From Halomonas alkalisoli (GTDB lineage Bacteria > Pseudomonadota > Gammaproteobacteria > Pseudomonadales > Halomonadaceae), in contig NZ_JAKCMI010000026.1 of NCBI RefSeq assembly GCF_021412585.1, positions 102,082-166,081 on the forward strand: a stretch of 64,000 nucleotides of DNA, written 5' to 3'. The notes beneath the pieces are model-generated. The model was not told the origin of the DNA. It ran no database searches and was given only the letters and a program-made list of their open reading frames with translations. Made by a program: the position numbers and the translations under genes. This document shows positions 35,392 through 45,391 of the stretch, in pieces; position 1 is the stretch's first letter; each line of letters begins with the position of its first letter.

Positions 35392-36168
35392 CTACTGGCG
35401 ATTTCGGGCTCGGCGAATCATTTCCTCCCCGCGGGCGAGTACACGAAGCTGGGAGTGCTCAAGATGCTTGCGCATCGCCTGGTAGGCGGCATCAGGAGCC
35501 TGTGCCTCGATAGCCATATAGATTTGCTGGTGCTCGGCGTAGATAGCCGCTCGCCGGTCAGCCTGCCCTAACCGGGAAAGGTGCCTGGCCAGGGTAATAC
35601 CAAGGTCGATGTCGTAGTCAATGAGCTCCAGCGAGCGCACATAATGATCATTCTGAGAGGCACGGGCGATCGAGCGATGAAATGCCATGTCCACACGTGG
35701 CCGCGCTTCCCCATCCGCGAAGCGGCGAAACTCTTCGAGTGCGGCGGCCACGCACGCCAATTCCTCAGGGGTTCGCCTAATGGCGGCATAGTAGGCTGCC
35801 TCAGGTTCAGTACTGCGGCGAAATTCCAGAGCATACAGCATCTTGGACAACTGTTGCTCGGGGTCTCTTTCGGCCACGCTTGACGAGACATAAGAGCCAG
35901 ATCCCTTGTGGGAGACAACGAGCCCGGCTTCGCGACAGCGCGATAGCGCCTTGCGGACGACAGGGCGCGAAACGGCAAACAGACGGCACAGATCACCTTC
36001 GGAAGGCAATTTTTGTCCTGTGGTCAACTCCCCTGAGTTAATCAGCTTCGCGAGCGCATCGTACACATCATCTCCCAAGCTGCGCTGACGAGCGGGCTGG
36101 ATGGCCTTCTCAAACGCTTCTTGATCCGTTCTCCTCAACTCATTGTCGGGACTGATCTTCTCAGTCAT
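35392..36168 (-). CDS. FadR-subfamily GntR regulator (FCD domain)
   Basis: 258 residues from ATG 36168, which follows GGAGG closely; the frame extends to 36213. The winged helix-turn-helix (residues ~35-90) contains LTTGQKLPSEGDLCRLFAVSRPVVRKALSRCREAGLV. The C-terminal FCD effector domain has DMAFHRSIARASQN, with histidines expected to bind metal and ligand. It is divergent from the enolase-superfamily gene and upstream of tctC, so it probably controls both sides of the carboxylate module. Confidence 0.85.
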   Translation of the reverse strand: MTEKISPDNELRRTDQEAFEKAIQPARQRSLGDDVYDALAKLINSGELTTGQKLPSEGDLCRLFAVSRPVVRKALSRCREAGLVVSHKGSGSYVSSSVAERDPEQQLSKMLYALEFRRSTEPEAAYYAAIRRTPEELACVAAALEEFRRFADGEARPRVDMAFHRSIARASQNDHYVRSLELIDYDIDLGITLARHLSRLGQADRRAAIYAEHQQIYMAIEAQAPDAAYQAMRKHLEHSQLRVLARGEEMIRRARNRQ

Positions 36169-36301
36169 CTCGCCTCCGGGCAGATCCCGCTCAATTTTTG
36201 GGTCAACCAGCATTCAACAAATCATTCGGCTTTGTCGAGCAAACCAAGCGAATGGGTACGCTGCGTTGCGGCTATTGACACTATACTCAATATCAACCAG
36301 C

Positions 36302-36320
36302 CTGTAATTGAATATTACAG
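36302..36320. promoter_or_regulatory. Inverted repeat, candidate operator of the FadR-type regulator
   Basis: CTGTAATTGAATATTACAG has perfect 7-bp arms around a 5-bp AT-rich centre. It lies in the intergenic region between the divergent regulator and the enolase-superfamily gene, about 80 bp before the latter's ATG, where a repressor would act. Assignment to this regulator is by position only. Confidence 0.5.
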
Positions 36321-36400
36321 CATTTTGATGGCCCGCAATCTGAATGCGCCTGTATCGGGGCCGTTCCAGGGACCAGCGCCGAAATTTGGAAGAGGTTACA

Positions 36401-37540
36401 ATGAAAATAGAAGAAATTACTGTTCACCCTATCTCTTATCGCGTCCCTGACGGCACCGATTTCCGCATGGGGGTCGGGCGCATGGTCAAGCGCGATGCCG
36501 TCCTGGTGAAGGTCGTCACCGATGAAGGCCTCGTGGGCTGGGGGGAGGCTCACCACGGTCGCTCTCCCGGCGCGATAGCCAAGCTCATCGAAACCACGCT
36601 GCGCCCCATGATTCTCGGGATGGACCCCTGTGACACCGTTGGTGTCTGGCATCGGCTGTATCGTGGACATCTGGCAACGCATGGCTTCGGCGCTGGCACT
36701 GCCATCGCCATGAGCGGTATTGATTTGGCACTTTGGGATATCCGAGGCAAGGCGGTTGGCTGGCCGGTTTTTCGCCTGATCGGCGGTGCACAGCGGCGAA
36801 TCAAGGCCTATGCCGGGGGGCTGACGCTGGGTTATCAGGAGACGGGCGCTCTGGTTGAAGAAGCTCAAGGCTACATAGCGGCAGGGTACCGCGCACTCAA
36901 GTTGCGCCTCGGTGACACCCCTGCCCGAGATGCCGCAAGGGTTGAAGCCGTACGCAAAGCCTTGGGCGATGAAATCGATATCCTGACCGATGTCAACGCG
37001 GCCTACGGGCTGGATGAGGTCCGCCAGCTGATGCCTGCGCTCGATGCTTGCCGTGTCGGCTGGCTGGAGGAGCCATTTCCTCCCTATGACGACTACGCCT
37101 ACGGGAAGGCCGCAGCGCTTGGCCGCACCCCCATCGCGGCAGGCGAAAATCACTATACCCGCTACGAGTTCCAACGGCTGATCGAGCAGGATGCCGTCAC
37201 GGTACTTCAGCCAGACCTGTCAAAATGTGGTGGTCTGACAGAAATCCTGCGAATCGCCGCCATGGCCTCAGCACGCAAGCTCAAGATCAATCCACACAGC
37301 TCGATGACAGCGTTGAACATGGTAGCGTCATTGCACCTCCTGGCGGCGATCGATAACCCCGGGTACTTCGAAGCAGATGCGACCGCGATAAACCCGTTTC
37401 GAACCGATATGGTTTCGGGAAGCCTGGAGATCGACAAAGACGGCATGATTGCCCCTCCCGATGCCCCGGGCCTGGGCATGGAGGTTGACGAAAGCTTCGT
37501 TGCAGCGCACCCCTTGATCGAGGGGCCTTGCTACGTTTAG
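36401..37540 (+). CDS. Enolase-superfamily (mandelate racemase/muconate lactonising type) dehydratase or racemase
   Basis: 379 residues from ATG 36401, preceded by AGAGG. Metal ligands appear as Asp in DILTDVNAAYG, Glu in WLEEPFPPYDD and Glu in AAGENHYTRYE. A catalytic histidine is likely in INPHSS. The strand-2 base motif is KLR in YRALKLRLGDT instead of the KxK of mandelate racemase and many acid-sugar dehydratases. The likely role is dehydration or racemisation of an imported sugar acid or hydroxyacid. It starts an operon with tctB and tctA. Exact substrate unknown. Confidence 0.8.
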   Translation: MKIEEITVHPISYRVPDGTDFRMGVGRMVKRDAVLVKVVTDEGLVGWGEAHHGRSPGAIAKLIETTLRPMILGMDPCDTVGVWHRLYRGHLATHGFGAGTAIAMSGIDLALWDIRGKAVGWPVFRLIGGAQRRIKAYAGGLTLGYQETGALVEEAQGYIAAGYRALKLRLGDTPARDAARVEAVRKALGDEIDILTDVNAAYGLDEVRQLMPALDACRVGWLEEPFPPYDDYAYGKAAALGRTPIAAGENHYTRYEFQRLIEQDAVTVLQPDLSKCGGLTEILRIAAMASARKLKINPHSSMTALNMVASLHLLAAIDNPGYFEADATAINPFRTDMVSGSLEIDKDGMIAPPDAPGLGMEVDESFVAAHPLIEGPCYV

Positions 37541-37568
37541 TCCCCCATGAATGGCGAGAGGTCGGGCG

Positions 37569-38021
37569 ATGTCGACAATGCTGAAGGACCGGGACGTTCT
37601 AACGGGGCTGGTGTTCATTTTGATCGGCGGTGCCTTCGCGCTGGGAGCTGCCGATTACGGAATGGGCACCGCCCGCAGAATGGGGCCAGGGTATTTCCCC
37701 GTGATTCTCGGTGGCCTGCTGGTCCTGGTGGGCGCGCTGATTGCGGCCAAGTCCCTATGGCGGCGTAGATACGAGCCCATACCCCGCTTATATTGGCGGC
37801 CGGTTGCCGCACTGGCCCTATCGATACTGGCCTTCGCGGTCTTGATTGATCGGTTGGGTTTGATCGCCGCTTGCATGGCATGCGTGCTGGTGTCGGGGTT
37901 TGCCACCCACGAAACGCGCTGGAAGGAAATCATCTTCATTGCTCTCGGGATGACTGCTTTCTCGGTGATCGTTTTCAGCCTGCTGCTGGGGCTGCCTTTC
38001 CGTCTGTGGGTACAATTATAA
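37569..38021 (+). CDS. tctB: Tripartite tricarboxylate transporter small permease (TctB family)
   Basis: 150 residues, four to five hydrophobic segments with the TctB N-terminal pattern DYGMGTARRMGPGYFPVILGG. ATG 37569 follows GAGAGG; an earlier ATG at 37551 is less well placed. The TAA stop overlaps the tctA ATG by one base. Confidence 0.8.
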   Translation: MSTMLKDRDVLTGLVFILIGGAFALGAADYGMGTARRMGPGYFPVILGGLLVLVGALIAAKSLWRRRYEPIPRLYWRPVAALALSILAFAVLIDRLGLIAACMACVLVSGFATHETRWKEIIFIALGMTAFSVIVFSLLLGLPFRLWVQL

Positions 38022-39550
38022 TGGACTTGCTTGCGAACCTGGCGAACCTGGGCCACGGCTTTACCGTTGCGTTGTCATGGAACTATCTCCTTTATTGCCT
38101 TGCCGGCGTGATTCTGGGCACCTTCGTTGGCGTGCTCCCGGGACTGGGTACCGTCACAGCAATTTCGATGCTGATGCCATTCACCTTCGGTCTGGATCCA
38201 CTGGAAGCGCTCATCATGCTGTCCGGCATTTTTTATGGTGGGCTCTATGGTGGCTCGACCGCATCGATTCTCCTGAATTTGCCAGGCACCCCAGCCTCAG
38301 CCGTCGTGGCACTCGATGGCTATCCCATGGCACAACAGGGGCGAGCAGGCGTGCCGCTGTTCATGACCGCTATCGCCTCTTTCGTGGGAGGCTGTACTGC
38401 CCTCGTTATGGTAGGGCTGGCGGCGCCGGCGATTGTACAGATCGCCATGGAATTCGGGTCGGCGGAATACTTCAGTATGATGCTGCTTGGCCTGATTGCT
38501 GCCGCTGCGGCTTCCAGTGACATGCCGCTGCATTCAATCGGCATGGTTATCGTCGGCTTGTTACTGGGCATGGTTGGCATGGATATCGTGTCGGGAATGA
38601 TGCGATTCACCTTTGGTGTGCCGATCATGGCAGAGGGAATCAGCTTTATAGTGGTCGCTATGGCGTTTTTTGGGCTCGCTGAGGTGATAACCAACCTCGA
38701 ACCACACGTACACCGGCAAATGGTGCAACAAGTGGGGGGTTGGCGCTCGATGATGCCAACTCGGGACGAAGCCCGGCGGTCGGTCGGGGCCATGTTGCGG
38801 GGTACGCCACTAGGCGCCTTCCTCGGGGCTTTGCCGGGCGCAGGCCCCACCATCGCCTCTTTCATGGCCTATACCGTCGAAAAGCGGGTGAGTTCTCATC
38901 CGGAACGGTTCGGCAAAGGGGCAATAGAAGGCGTTGTCGCCCCCGAAGCTGCCAATAATGCGGCGGCTCAGACTGGCTATATTCCTACCTTGACCTTGGG
39001 CATCCCGGGCGATGCCGTCGGCGCGCTGATTCTGGGTACCCTTATCATGCATGGCATAGCGCCAGGCCCCAGGGTGATCTCCTCTCATCCTGATCTATTT
39101 TGGGGGTTGATCGCCAGTATGTGGATCGGCAACTTCTTGCTGCTGTGGGTGAATATCCCCTTCATCAACATCTGGATAAAGATCCTCTCCATCCCTTACC
39201 GGATACTCTATCCGGCGATTATGGTTTTCCTCTGCATTGGGGTATACAGCGTATCGAATAGCGCCTTTCAGTTATTCCTCTTGGCGGGGCTGGGTGGGGC
39301 CGGTTATCTGTTCGCCAAGCTCGGCTGCCCTGCCTCCCCTCTCCTTCTTGGTCTAATCTTGGGGCCGATGATGGAAGAGAACCTACGTCGTGCACTCCTG
39401 ATTGGAAGGGGCAACCCGATGGTCTTTCTCGAATCCCCGATCAGTGCCGGCATCTTGTCGCTCTGTGCGGCGCTGCTGATATTGATGATTGCAATGCCCA
39501 TTGTCAGGGAAAGGAAGTCGAGAAATAAACAGGGTAACCAGACGGAATGA
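38021..39550 (+). CDS. tctA: Tripartite tricarboxylate transporter large permease (TctA family)
   Basis: 509 residues from ATG 38021; the frame is open upstream within tctB. TctA hallmarks are GTFVGVLPGLGTVTAISML, FYGGLYGGSTASILLNLPGTP and the second-half repeats LGALPGAGPTIASFMAY and TLGIPGDAVGALILG. About eleven transmembrane helices. It transports the carboxylate delivered by TctC. An IS3 remnant begins 58 bp after its stop. Confidence 0.88.
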   Translation: MDLLANLANLGHGFTVALSWNYLLYCLAGVILGTFVGVLPGLGTVTAISMLMPFTFGLDPLEALIMLSGIFYGGLYGGSTASILLNLPGTPASAVVALDGYPMAQQGRAGVPLFMTAIASFVGGCTALVMVGLAAPAIVQIAMEFGSAEYFSMMLLGLIAAAAASSDMPLHSIGMVIVGLLLGMVGMDIVSGMMRFTFGVPIMAEGISFIVVAMAFFGLAEVITNLEPHVHRQMVQQVGGWRSMMPTRDEARRSVGAMLRGTPLGAFLGALPGAGPTIASFMAYTVEKRVSSHPERFGKGAIEGVVAPEAANNAAAQTGYIPTLTLGIPGDAVGALILGTLIMHGIAPGPRVISSHPDLFWGLIASMWIGNFLLLWVNIPFINIWIKILSIPYRILYPAIMVFLCIGVYSVSNSAFQLFLLAGLGGAGYLFAKLGCPASPLLLGLILGPMMEENLRRALLIGRGNPMVFLESPISAGILSLCAALLILMIAMPIVRERKSRNKQGNQTE

Positions 39551-39607
39551 CTGCCCCAGAATAAGCCTCGGCATGAGGCACCGGCACAGATATTCCTGGG
39601 AGAATAC

Positions 39608-40232
39608 TGAAGTGGTCCAATTGGAGCGGACACCCCGATAAGCCTCATAATGGAGGCAATGGAGGTGTTCATGACCAAGAAGACTCGACGTCGGTTTTCC
39701 GATGAATTCAAGACGGATGCGGTGAGCCTGGTGATTGATCAGGGATATTCCGTTTCCGAGGCCGCCCGGCGCCTGGGCTATGAACTGACCCCAGTGCAGG
39801 CCCTCGGGCAGTGAATTTCTTAGGAAGGCGGCGGCCTTCTTCGCCAAAGAGTCGAGCTGAGATACCAGTTCATCGAGTCGGAGAAGGCCACCTATTCCGT
39901 AGCCGTGTTGTGTCGAGTCATGCGGGTTAGCCGGAGCGGATTCTATGCCTGGCGACGACGTGGCCCTGATGACCATCGTCAGGCCTTACTTCAAGAGGTC
40001 AGAGAGATTCATCGCCAGAAGCGCGGCAGCTACGGCAGCCGTCGCATGGCCAGAGAGCTGCGACGCCATGGCTACCACATTGGCCGTTATCAAGCCCGGA
40101 GCCTGATGCGGGAAGCGGGTGTAGAAACACGGCAGCGGCGTCGCTGGCGTCATCCGACCGACAGTCAGCACACCCTGCCGGTCACGCCTATGTTGCGCGG
40201 CAGCACCCGCCCGCCAACCCGATAGGCTCGCC
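39608..40232 (+). mobile_element. IS3-family element, truncated and internally deleted
   Basis: Starts at a TGA-type end (TGAAGTGGTCCAATTGGAGC). orfA begins at ATG 39671 (MTKKTRRRFSDEFKTDAV...) but stops after 47 codons at 39814. The C-terminal orfA peptide KAAAFFAKES then reappears, and an orfB N-terminal half follows (RVMRVSRSGFYAWRRRGPDD, REIHRQKRGSYGSRRM). The DDE catalytic core and right end are missing, so the element cannot move by itself. Confidence 0.82.
39671..40225 (+). pseudogene. IS3 orfAB transposase remnant
   Basis: Three broken pieces of one frameshifted transposase. An intact helix-turn-helix start (SVSEAARRLGY) runs abruptly into unrelated residues and a TGA at 39812. A short fragment of the orfA leucine-zipper end is followed by the N-terminal ~105 residues of orfB, which end at TAG near 40225. 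The integrase core with its three acidic residues is absent. Confidence 0.78.
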
Positions 40233-40251
40233 TGACCTTTCCCCCAGAAAC
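40233..40251 (+). repeat. Isolated IS terminus matching the IS3 element at 63559
   Basis: TGACCTTTCCCCCAGAAAC matches the left end of the IS3 (IS407-like) element at 63559 (TGACCTTCCCCCCAGAAAC) in 18 of 19 positions. It abuts the truncated IS3 remnant, suggesting a second element once inserted here and was almost entirely deleted. Confidence 0.55.
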
Positions 40252-40254
40252 GAA

Positions 40255-40288
40255 AAGCCGCCGCTTCGAGTCATCGAGGCGGCGGCTT
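40255..40288 (-). terminator. Rho-independent terminator of the NIT-domain operon
   Basis: On the minus strand AAGCCGCCGCC...GGCGGCTT forms a ~15-bp stem (one G-T type mismatch) with a 4-nt loop, followed by TTTTCGTTT. It lies about 80 bp after the PAS-GGDEF-EAL gene stop. Confidence 0.85.
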
Positions 40289-40366
40289 GTGGTTTCCGGG
40301 CATAGACGGCTGAAGTTGGATCCCACCCTCCAGCCCGTGAGCCTGGGTGCGGGCAGCCAGGCTCAC

Positions 40367-43210
40367 CTACGCTGAGCTCATGCTCTGCTTTTTCCAGCTC
40401 GGGAAGGTATGCCAGTCTCGATACCAGGAGAGCAGCGCGTCTGCCGGCATGGGGCGGCCAATGCCAAAGCCCTGGCCTTGCCTGCATCCCAGCTCAATCA
40501 ACGCAAGGCCCTGCGCCTCATTTTCAACTCCTTCGGCAATGACTTCAAAACCGAAGGCATCTGCCAGGCTGACGATGGCCTTGACGATCATCCGGTCTCC
40601 ACTGTCCGCAAGCATGTCACGGACGAATGTCTGATCGATTTTCAGGCTGCTGGCGGGCATGAACTTGAGATAGTCAAGCGAAGCATAACCGGTACCAAAG
40701 TCATCCAGGGCAATGGATACCCCCATGGAACGACACTCGCTGAGCACCTGACTGGCACGCTTGATGTCGCCAATGGCGGCGCTTTCCAGAATCTCGAGCT
40801 CCAGCATATCGTTGGCGAGCTCGGGGCGTGCGGCCAGGTGCGAACGCAGATTTTCCACGAAGCCCGGGTGGTGGAGCTCCTGGGCACTCACATTGACGCT
40901 GACCCTGATGGATGCTCCCTGGCGTTGCCAGTGCTCCATCTGTGCCAAAGCCGTTTCGACGACCCAGTTGCCGATGGTGACCGCGATCAGGTGCTGCTCC
41001 AGATAGGGGAGAAACTCACCCGGCAGTACCATGCCGCGTTCGGGGTCTTGCCAGCGAAGAAGTGCCTCGGTGCCTATCAGCTCGCCGGTTACCAGGTCGA
41101 CCTTGGGTTGGTAGTGAAGCACCAGCTCGTTATTGACCAGTGCGGCTTCCAGGCGCTGTACCAGGCGTGACAGCGACGATTGCAGCTCTGCATCGCGCAA
41201 ATCGAAGTGCTGGATGCGGTTCCGACCGTTCAGCTTGGCTTGAAGCAACGCTTGATGTGCATGGCGCAGCAGCGTTTCGGCCTCGCCGCTATCGAGGGGG
41301 AAGTAGGTTGTGCCAATGCATGCCGAGACGTTTACGGTGGTGTCTTGGATGACAATGGGCTTCGCTGCTTGCTGGTGCAGCCGCTCCAGAATGGCAGTGG
41401 CCTCATGGGGCGAGGCAACGCCTTCGATGATGACGGCAAACTCATTGCCGCCCAGCCGTGCCAGGGTGTCACCGTCACGTAGCAGTTTCTGGAAGCGTTT
41501 TGCCATGATCTCGATCACTCGGTCGCCAGCCGCATAGCCATGGCGCTCGTTGAGCACCTTGAGATCATCCAGATTGATCACGGCAACGGCCACCGCATGC
41601 TGGTCGCGGTCGGCATTTCTCAAGGCGTGGCGGAGCCTGTCGACCAGCAGCGTACTGTTGGGAAGGCCCGTCATGGAATCATAGGATGCGCGTCTTTCCA
41701 GCTGTCGCTGATGTTCGTTGGCCCGGTCGGTGATGTCGGAGAAGATCGCGATGTAGTTCTTTGCCTTGCCGGACTTGTCGTGCACGGCACTGATGGTAAG
41801 CAGTTCCGCATAGAGCTCACCGCTTTTGCACCGATTCCATATTTCTCCATGCCAGGTACCGTTAGTTGCCAGCTCCTGCCACATCTTCCGGTAGAAGAGT
41901 GGCCCCTGCCGCCCCGACTGGAGAATCCGCGGGTTTTTTCCCTCGACTTCATCGCGGGCGTAGCCGGTAATGCGGGTGAAGGCGCGGTTGGCATCGATAA
42001 TGTTGGCATTGTGATCCGTGATCGTAATGCCGTCGTGCGTATGGTTGAAAATGGTGTCAGCCAGTTCCAGGCGCAGATGGGTGCTGCGGATGATCAGGTA
42101 CACCAGCAGCAGTGCAGCCAACACGGACAACGGGGAAATGATCAGGTAGCGCAATAACGAGCCATTCGCCGCCTCCCGCTGGGCTATGGCCTGGGAAATG
42201 ATCGCAGCGGCCAGGGAGTCTTCCACGGCCTTGATCTGATCGATATAGCCTGTCTGCAAGGCAAACCACGACTCCACCCTCAGGAGGGGCAGGCCGGCAC
42301 TGCGGTCATCAAGCACCAGCTCTGCCTGCGCGGCATGATCCAGCAGGGTTTGGCGAATGTTGGCCCGCTCCGGATGATCATGACGGCGCAGCATTCCCTG
42401 CAGCTGCTCGCCATGCCGGGTATCTACCAGGCGGAGAAAGGTGGTATAGAAGCCGCGCTGCTCACCTGATAGCTGCAGCAGATCGCGGCGCTGATCGGCC
42501 GTGAACACCCCGCTGGAAAGAACAAGGGTAACCGTGGCGCGCTCCAGCCCGGCAAGTTCCTTGTACATCATCAAAGTGTGATAGGCAGTCAGCTGCCGAT
42601 TGATGGCCACCTGCCGGGGGTGCTGAGCGAGCCGGGCGATCAGGGAGTGCAGCTGCAGATTGACCTGAGTGTAGTAATCCCGCGCTTTCTGGGCGCTGAT
42701 GTTGAAATCATCGAGTTGCTGCCGAACCTCTGGCAAGTTCTCCAGCTCTCTAATAATGACGCCGAGGTCGTGCATCGAGTGGAAGACATCGATCTCTTCA
42801 GGGCCGCTTGCCGGCGTCTCTGAGTTGCTGACAGGCGAAGGCGCCCACTGAACCGGCGTCTGCTCCTGATAGCGTTCCAAGAACGCCAGATCGTACTGGT
42901 CAAGATGGTCAAGCAGCTGGTGGAGTTCACGATCGGTGGCAGCTCTTGCTGCCGGCAACGCATCGAAGAAGGTGCTGCCCCGGCTGCCGAGGTAGCCATG
43001 GCTCATGCCGCGCTCGACTTGCAGTTGGTGGACCAGGCTGCCGACTTGAACGGCCAGCCGGGAAAGCGTCTCCACCTCGCGCAGGTTGGAAGCCTCCTTG
43101 TGGCGATCGAGAGCACCGCTGGTGGTCATCCAGATGATGGCCACCAGCGGCAGTCCAAGAGCCAGGAAGAAGCGCGCCTCCAGGGACAACCGATCAAGGA
43201 AGCGCAGCAT
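40367..43210 (-). CDS. NIT-PAS-GGDEF-EAL cyclic-di-GMP phosphodiesterase/cyclase
   Basis: 947 residues. A membrane segment at ~15-35 is followed by a periplasmic NIT (nitrate/nitrite sensing) domain recognisable from VGSLVHQLQVERGMSHGYL, a second membrane segment near 355-375, then PAS (DGITITDHNANIIDANRAF), GGDEF and EAL domains. The GGDEF signature reads RLGGNEF, with Asn for the third residue, which should impair cyclase activity. The EAL domain is intact (TEALLRW, DDFGTGYASLDYLKFMP). It is probably mainly a phosphodiesterase lowering c-di-GMP in response to the NIT ligand. It starts 27 bp after a NIT chemoreceptor gene, and both likely share one transcript. Confidence 0.88.
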   Translation of the reverse strand: MLRFLDRLSLEARFFLALGLPLVAIIWMTTSGALDRHKEASNLREVETLSRLAVQVGSLVHQLQVERGMSHGYLGSRGSTFFDALPAARAATDRELHQLLDHLDQYDLAFLERYQEQTPVQWAPSPVSNSETPASGPEEIDVFHSMHDLGVIIRELENLPEVRQQLDDFNISAQKARDYYTQVNLQLHSLIARLAQHPRQVAINRQLTAYHTLMMYKELAGLERATVTLVLSSGVFTADQRRDLLQLSGEQRGFYTTFLRLVDTRHGEQLQGMLRRHDHPERANIRQTLLDHAAQAELVLDDRSAGLPLLRVESWFALQTGYIDQIKAVEDSLAAAIISQAIAQREAANGSLLRYLIISPLSVLAALLLVYLIIRSTHLRLELADTIFNHTHDGITITDHNANIIDANRAFTRITGYARDEVEGKNPRILQSGRQGPLFYRKMWQELATNGTWHGEIWNRCKSGELYAELLTISAVHDKSGKAKNYIAIFSDITDRANEHQRQLERRASYDSMTGLPNSTLLVDRLRHALRNADRDQHAVAVAVINLDDLKVLNERHGYAAGDRVIEIMAKRFQKLLRDGDTLARLGGNEFAVIIEGVASPHEATAILERLHQQAAKPIVIQDTTVNVSACIGTTYFPLDSGEAETLLRHAHQALLQAKLNGRNRIQHFDLRDAELQSSLSRLVQRLEAALVNNELVLHYQPKVDLVTGELIGTEALLRWQDPERGMVLPGEFLPYLEQHLIAVTIGNWVVETALAQMEHWQRQGASIRVSVNVSAQELHHPGFVENLRSHLAARPELANDMLELEILESAAIGDIKRASQVLSECRSMGVSIALDDFGTGYASLDYLKFMPASSLKIDQTFVRDMLADSGDRMIVKAIVSLADAFGFEVIAEGVENEAQGLALIELGCRQGQGFGIGRPMPADALLSWYRDWHTFPSWKKQSMSSA

Positions 43211-43237
43211 ATGCCCGCGTCTCCGACAATGCTTCGA

Positions 43238-45220
43238 TCATGAACACCAGGCTGCTTCCGGCTGCACGGCCCGGCTTGTCGGCAAGGAGTCGCCGTCCGG
43301 CTGCCTGCTATCGCTGACCTTGAACTGGCCAATCAGCTGCGCCATGTCGCTTGCCTGCTCATCGAGTGAGCGGCTGGCCGCTGCCACCTGCTCGACCAGC
43401 GCAGCGTTCTGCTGGGTCACGTCCTCCAACTGAGAGATCGCCTGGTTGATCTGCTCGATACCCGCGGACTGCTCGCCCGTGGCGGCGGCCATGTCGGCCA
43501 CCAGCTCGGCGACTTTTTCGACCGCCTGAGAAATATGGGTCAGCGTTTCTACCGTGGTACGCACCAGGCCATCGCCTTCGTTGATGCGCGCCACGCTGGT
43601 ATCGATCACGCGGCGGATCTGCTCGGCCTCCTCGGCGCTGCGGCTGGCCAGCTTGCGCACCTCCTGAGCCACAACGGCAAATCCGCGGCCATGTTCACCG
43701 GCGCGAGCCGCTTCAACCGAGGCGTTGAGGGCCAGCAGGTTGGTCTGGAAGGCGATGTTGTCAATGGCCGTCACGATGGTGGTGACTTCCTGGTTGGCGG
43801 CATGGATCTGCTGCATCGCTTCGCTGGCCCGCAGCGCAACGTTGTTGGCGGAACGTGCCTGCTGGGCGGTTTCGTCGGTCATGCTCCGCGCCTGATGGGC
43901 ATTGTCGGCGGTCTGGCGAACGGTTGCCGTGATCTGTTCCATGCTGGAAGCGGTCTCGACCAGCGAAGCGGACTGCTCCTCGGTACGCTGGGCCAGGTCC
44001 TGGTTGCCCTGGGCGATCTCGCCACTGGCAATTTCCACCGAGAGCGCGCCTCGACGAATATTGCTCACCAAGCTTTCGGTAGACTCGGAAGAATGGTTGA
44101 ACGCCTTGTAAAGTCGGCTCAGCTCATCGCTGCCGAGCACGGGAAGTCGCCGGGTCAGGTCGCCGCCGCGGCTCTCGATATCGTCCAGAGCGCTGCGCAG
44201 GGAGCGCACCAGACTCTGCACCACAAGGAAGGCAAACAGAATGGACAACCCCGTGGTCAGTGCCGCTACCACGAGATAGGTGATCAACGTCTGGCGGGCC
44301 TCACGGCGCAAGGCAGCGGCGGTAAATTCGACATCCTGAGCCACCGCATCCTCCACCTCTTTCAGCAGATCGATCTTGTCGGTCTGCCAGTCGAACCACT
44401 GCTGGGCATCTACCCCGTATCCACCTTCAGTGCCGAGGCTGATGGCAGCACTGCGCAGAGGCTCGACCCGAGAGACCTCCGGGCTGTCGGCGACTGCCTG
44501 GAGCCGCTGGCGCATCGGCGGCGTCGCCAGGGTGTGGAAGGCCTCATGGTAGGCCGTTTCCTGGCCGATTCGCATCAGCAGCTGCTGATAGGTCGCCTGG
44601 GTCATGCCATCGGCGCTGAAGGCGCCGGAGAGGACAGCTCGCTCGATTCCAGCTAGCTCTTTGGCCTGTAGAAGGTTGTAGTAGGCGGCCAGGCGACTTG
44701 AAACGCTGCCTTCGTCAGTGGCCAGGGTCATGCGGCCGATCATGGTGATCAAGGCGCTATTGATCTCGGTGTAGTGGGCGATGGCCTCGCCGGTGGCGAC
44801 GTCCAGGCCGTCAATACGCTGGCGTAGCGCCGCGGTGGCGTCCAGTCGGCTCAGGGTATCGTCGATGCGGGCGGCCAGTTGCGGGGCAAGAGCGACCAGG
44901 TCGACATTGTTGAGATAGCGCTGAAAGGTTTCCAGCCGGGCATCCGTGGCCTGTCGCTGATCAGGCAGGCCGTCGCGGAAATTGTTGCCATTGCTGCTCA
45001 GAAAGCCCGCCGTCATCCCCCGTTCGCGCTGCAGCTCATGGACCAGGTTGCCGGCGCGCTGGGCAATGTGGGTCATCTCCTCCAGATCGGCCATGTTGGC
45101 CGCCAACCGCTGACGCTCGAGAACGCCCGAGCCGGCAAACCAGGCCAGGGCCAGGAGTGGAAGCAGCAAGCTGAGAAGGAACTTTATGCCCATCGGCATG
45201 CGGTGAAGCAGGTAGGCCAT
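43238..45220 (-). CDS. Methyl-accepting chemotaxis protein with NIT sensor domain
   Basis: 660 residues. The first membrane helix is at ~12-32 ([19 protein letters not shown]), then a periplasmic NIT domain with the family sequence [19 protein letters not shown], a second helix near 320-345, HAMP and the cytoplasmic signalling bundle. The hairpin tip is [28 protein letters not shown] domains are proposed nitrate/nitrite sensors, so it would drive taxis to these ions. It is first in the two-gene operon and has an FNR-like box upstream. Confidence 0.9.
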   Translation of the reverse strand: MAYLLHRMPMGIKFLLSLLLPLLALAWFAGSGVLERQRLAANMADLEEMTHIAQRAGNLVHELQRERGMTAGFLSSNGNNFRDGLPDQRQATDARLETFQRYLNNVDLVALAPQLAARIDDTLSRLDATAALRQRIDGLDVATGEAIAHYTEINSALITMIGRMTLATDEGSVSSRLAAYYNLLQAKELAGIERAVLSGAFSADGMTQATYQQLLMRIGQETAYHEAFHTLATPPMRQRLQAVADSPEVSRVEPLRSAAISLGTEGGYGVDAQQWFDWQTDKIDLLKEVEDAVAQDVEFTAAALRREARQTLITYLVVAALTTGLSILFAFLVVQSLVRSLRSALDDIESRGGDLTRRLPVLGSDELSRLYKAFNHSSESTESLVSNIRRGALSVEIASGEIAQGNQDLAQRTEEQSASLVETASSMEQITATVRQTADNAHQARSMTDETAQQARSANNVALRASEAMQQIHAANQEVTTIVTAIDNIAFQTNLLALNASVEAARAGEHGRGFAVVAQEVRKLASRSAEEAEQIRRVIDTSVARINEGDGLVRTTVETLTHISQAVEKVAELVADMAAATGEQSAGIEQINQAISQLEDVTQQNAALVEQVAAASRSLDEQASDMAQLIGQFKVSDSRQPDGDSLPTSRAVQPEAAWCS

Positions 45221-45391
45221 ACGATGCCTCCAGCGGGCGGCGGCCCGGAAGTAGATCTAGAAATGTTGTGAATCAGAGGCTTAATAAATGGCGCTTAGCT
45301 TTTTTAATGCAGCACATTAGCCCGCCAGGGAAAGAAGTATATGGAATAGTTGTATTGAGCTTAAGGCGCCTGGCAATTACTTGAGACAAAC

